DNA of 64,000 bases from Amycolatopsis circi (lineage in GTDB: Bacteria; Actinomycetota; Actinomycetes; Mycobacteriales; Pseudonocardiaceae): positions 1-64,000 of the forward strand of contig NZ_PQIA01000036.1 in the NCBI RefSeq assembly GCF_003385235.1, given 5' to 3'. Positions 63,414 to 64,000 of this stretch are shown here, piece after piece. Under the pieces are notes generated by a model. The model was not told where the DNA came from. It did not search any database and saw nothing but the letters and a program-made list of their open reading frames with translations. Within the stretch, counting starts at the first letter, position 1; each line of letters opens with the position of its first letter. The translations under genes were made by a program, and so were the position numbers.

Positions 63414-64000
63414 CGCCCCAACTCGACCGCACGCCGCTGGGTTGGGCGGCCCGGGCGATTCGCGTCCCCGGCAGCGAACAGCGAACCGCCCTGCAGGCGG
63501 CCAAGGCGACCATCGCCGCCGTGGCCGCCTGGCTGCTGACCACGCAGGTCATCGGGCTGTCCCAGCCGTTCCTCGCGCCCTACGCGGCGGTGTTCCTGGT
63601 GGAAGCGACCGTGTACCGGAGCCTGCTCGGCTGGGCGCAGCAGGTCGGTTCGGTCACGATCGGGGTGCTGCTCGCGGCGGGGGTGTCGCAACTGGTGCCG
63701 GAACAGACGGTGACGCTGGCTGTCGTCGTCTTCGTCGGGTTGCTGGTGGGTTCGTGGCGGCGGCTCGGGAGTTCCGGCGTCTGGGTCGGGGTGACCGGGA
63801 TGCTGCTGGTCACCTACGGGACCGCGCGGAGTTCGGAACTGCTCGGCGACCGGCTGCTGGAAACCGCTTTGGGCGCCGCGATCGGGTTGGCCGTGAACGT
63901 GCTGATTTTCCCGCCGCTGTACGGCGAACGGGTCGCCGCCGCGGCCGATCGGCTCGCTTCCGCGCTCGCCGGGCTGCTGGAAGACACCGCCGAGCTGGTG
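63410..64000 (+). CDS. FUSC/aromatic acid exporter-like membrane protein, N-terminal part cut by the window edge
   Basis: Partial: 197 codons are visible before the right edge, starting at GTG 63410, which overlaps the aldehyde dehydrogenase TGA. The N-terminal block has four to six hydrophobic segments (AAKATIAAVAAWLLTTQVIG; FLAPYAAVFLVEATVYRSL; TLAVVVFVGLLVGSWRRLG; ETALGAAIGLAVNVLIFPPLYGERVAAA), matching the FUSC/ArAE efflux family. The FPPLY and following AADRLASALAGLLEDTAEL helix are typical of the transition to the cytosolic domain. It is coupled to the aldehyde dehydrogenase and may export an aromatic or organic acid. Confidence 0.85.
   Translation, partial: MTPQLDRTPLGWAARAIRVPGSEQRTALQAAKATIAAVAAWLLTTQVIGLSQPFLAPYAAVFLVEATVYRSLLGWAQQVGSVTIGVLLAAGVSQLVPEQTVTLAVVVFVGLLVGSWRRLGSSGVWVGVTGMLLVTYGTARSSELLGDRLLETALGAAIGLAVNVLIFPPLYGERVAAAADRLASALAGLLEDTAELV

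Overview
The window reads as chromosomal DNA of a high-GC filamentous actinomycete. Very high GC, GTG starts, four-base start/stop overlaps, giant NRPS genes, a Rox-type monooxygenase and recurrent GTGAGGGGAACC-type palindromes all point to Pseudonocardiaceae, most likely Amycolatopsis. This assignment is an inference from gene content; there is no rRNA or other marker gene to confirm it.

Left half (1-34524, all minus strand, read right to left): a compact nonribosomal peptide operon. A stand-alone penicillin-binding-protein-type thioesterase (33235-34524) is followed by NRPS-A (15590-33160; A-T / C-A-T-E / C-A-T-E / C-A-T-E / C-A-T), NRPS-B (788-15580; C-A-T / C-A-T-E / C-A-T / C-A-T-E) and an MFS exporter whose ATG overlaps the NRPS-B stop. 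The line starts with a bare A domain, ends in an E domain and has no integrated thioesterase. That is the layout of SurE-type systems, in which the trans-acting enzyme cyclises the peptide head to tail. Pocket residues predict a nine-residue cationic cyclopeptide: Val, D-Val, two D-branched aliphatics, Val, basic, D-Thr type, basic, D-hydrophobic. A 975-bp non-coding stretch rich in small palindromes lies upstream of the operon.

Middle (35500-43086): a second MFS exporter, a rifampicin-monooxygenase (Rox) homologue, a DUF5937/ArsR regulator that looks leaderless, and a membrane Ser/Thr kinase with an RsiV-like outer domain. These genes are separated by repeat-rich, apparently decaying intergenic DNA, including a perfect 55-bp palindrome.

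Right half (43087-64000): an amino-acid permease with a 160-residue repetitive N-terminal extension; a secreted VanX-like dipeptidase; a hypothetical gene followed by a frameshifted tandem copy of its own 3' end; a YtcJ-like amidohydrolase; a GNAT; an ABC exporter co-transcribed with a two-component system; a divergent CDF metal exporter/ArsR repressor pair with a clear operator; a group of stress-type small genes (DUF2267, hypothetical, DUF5709, DUF4383) sharing GKTTNS-N13-GGGTAY promoters; a BAAT-type thioesterase beside a dead IS5-family transposase; an operon for a GT2/GmhB-like HAD fusion, a GT9 glycosyltransferase and an SDR; an aldehyde dehydrogenase; and a FUSC-type membrane protein cut by the right edge.

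No tRNA, rRNA or CRISPR array was seen. Most of the other long open frames, on both strands, are GC-driven shadows of these genes.
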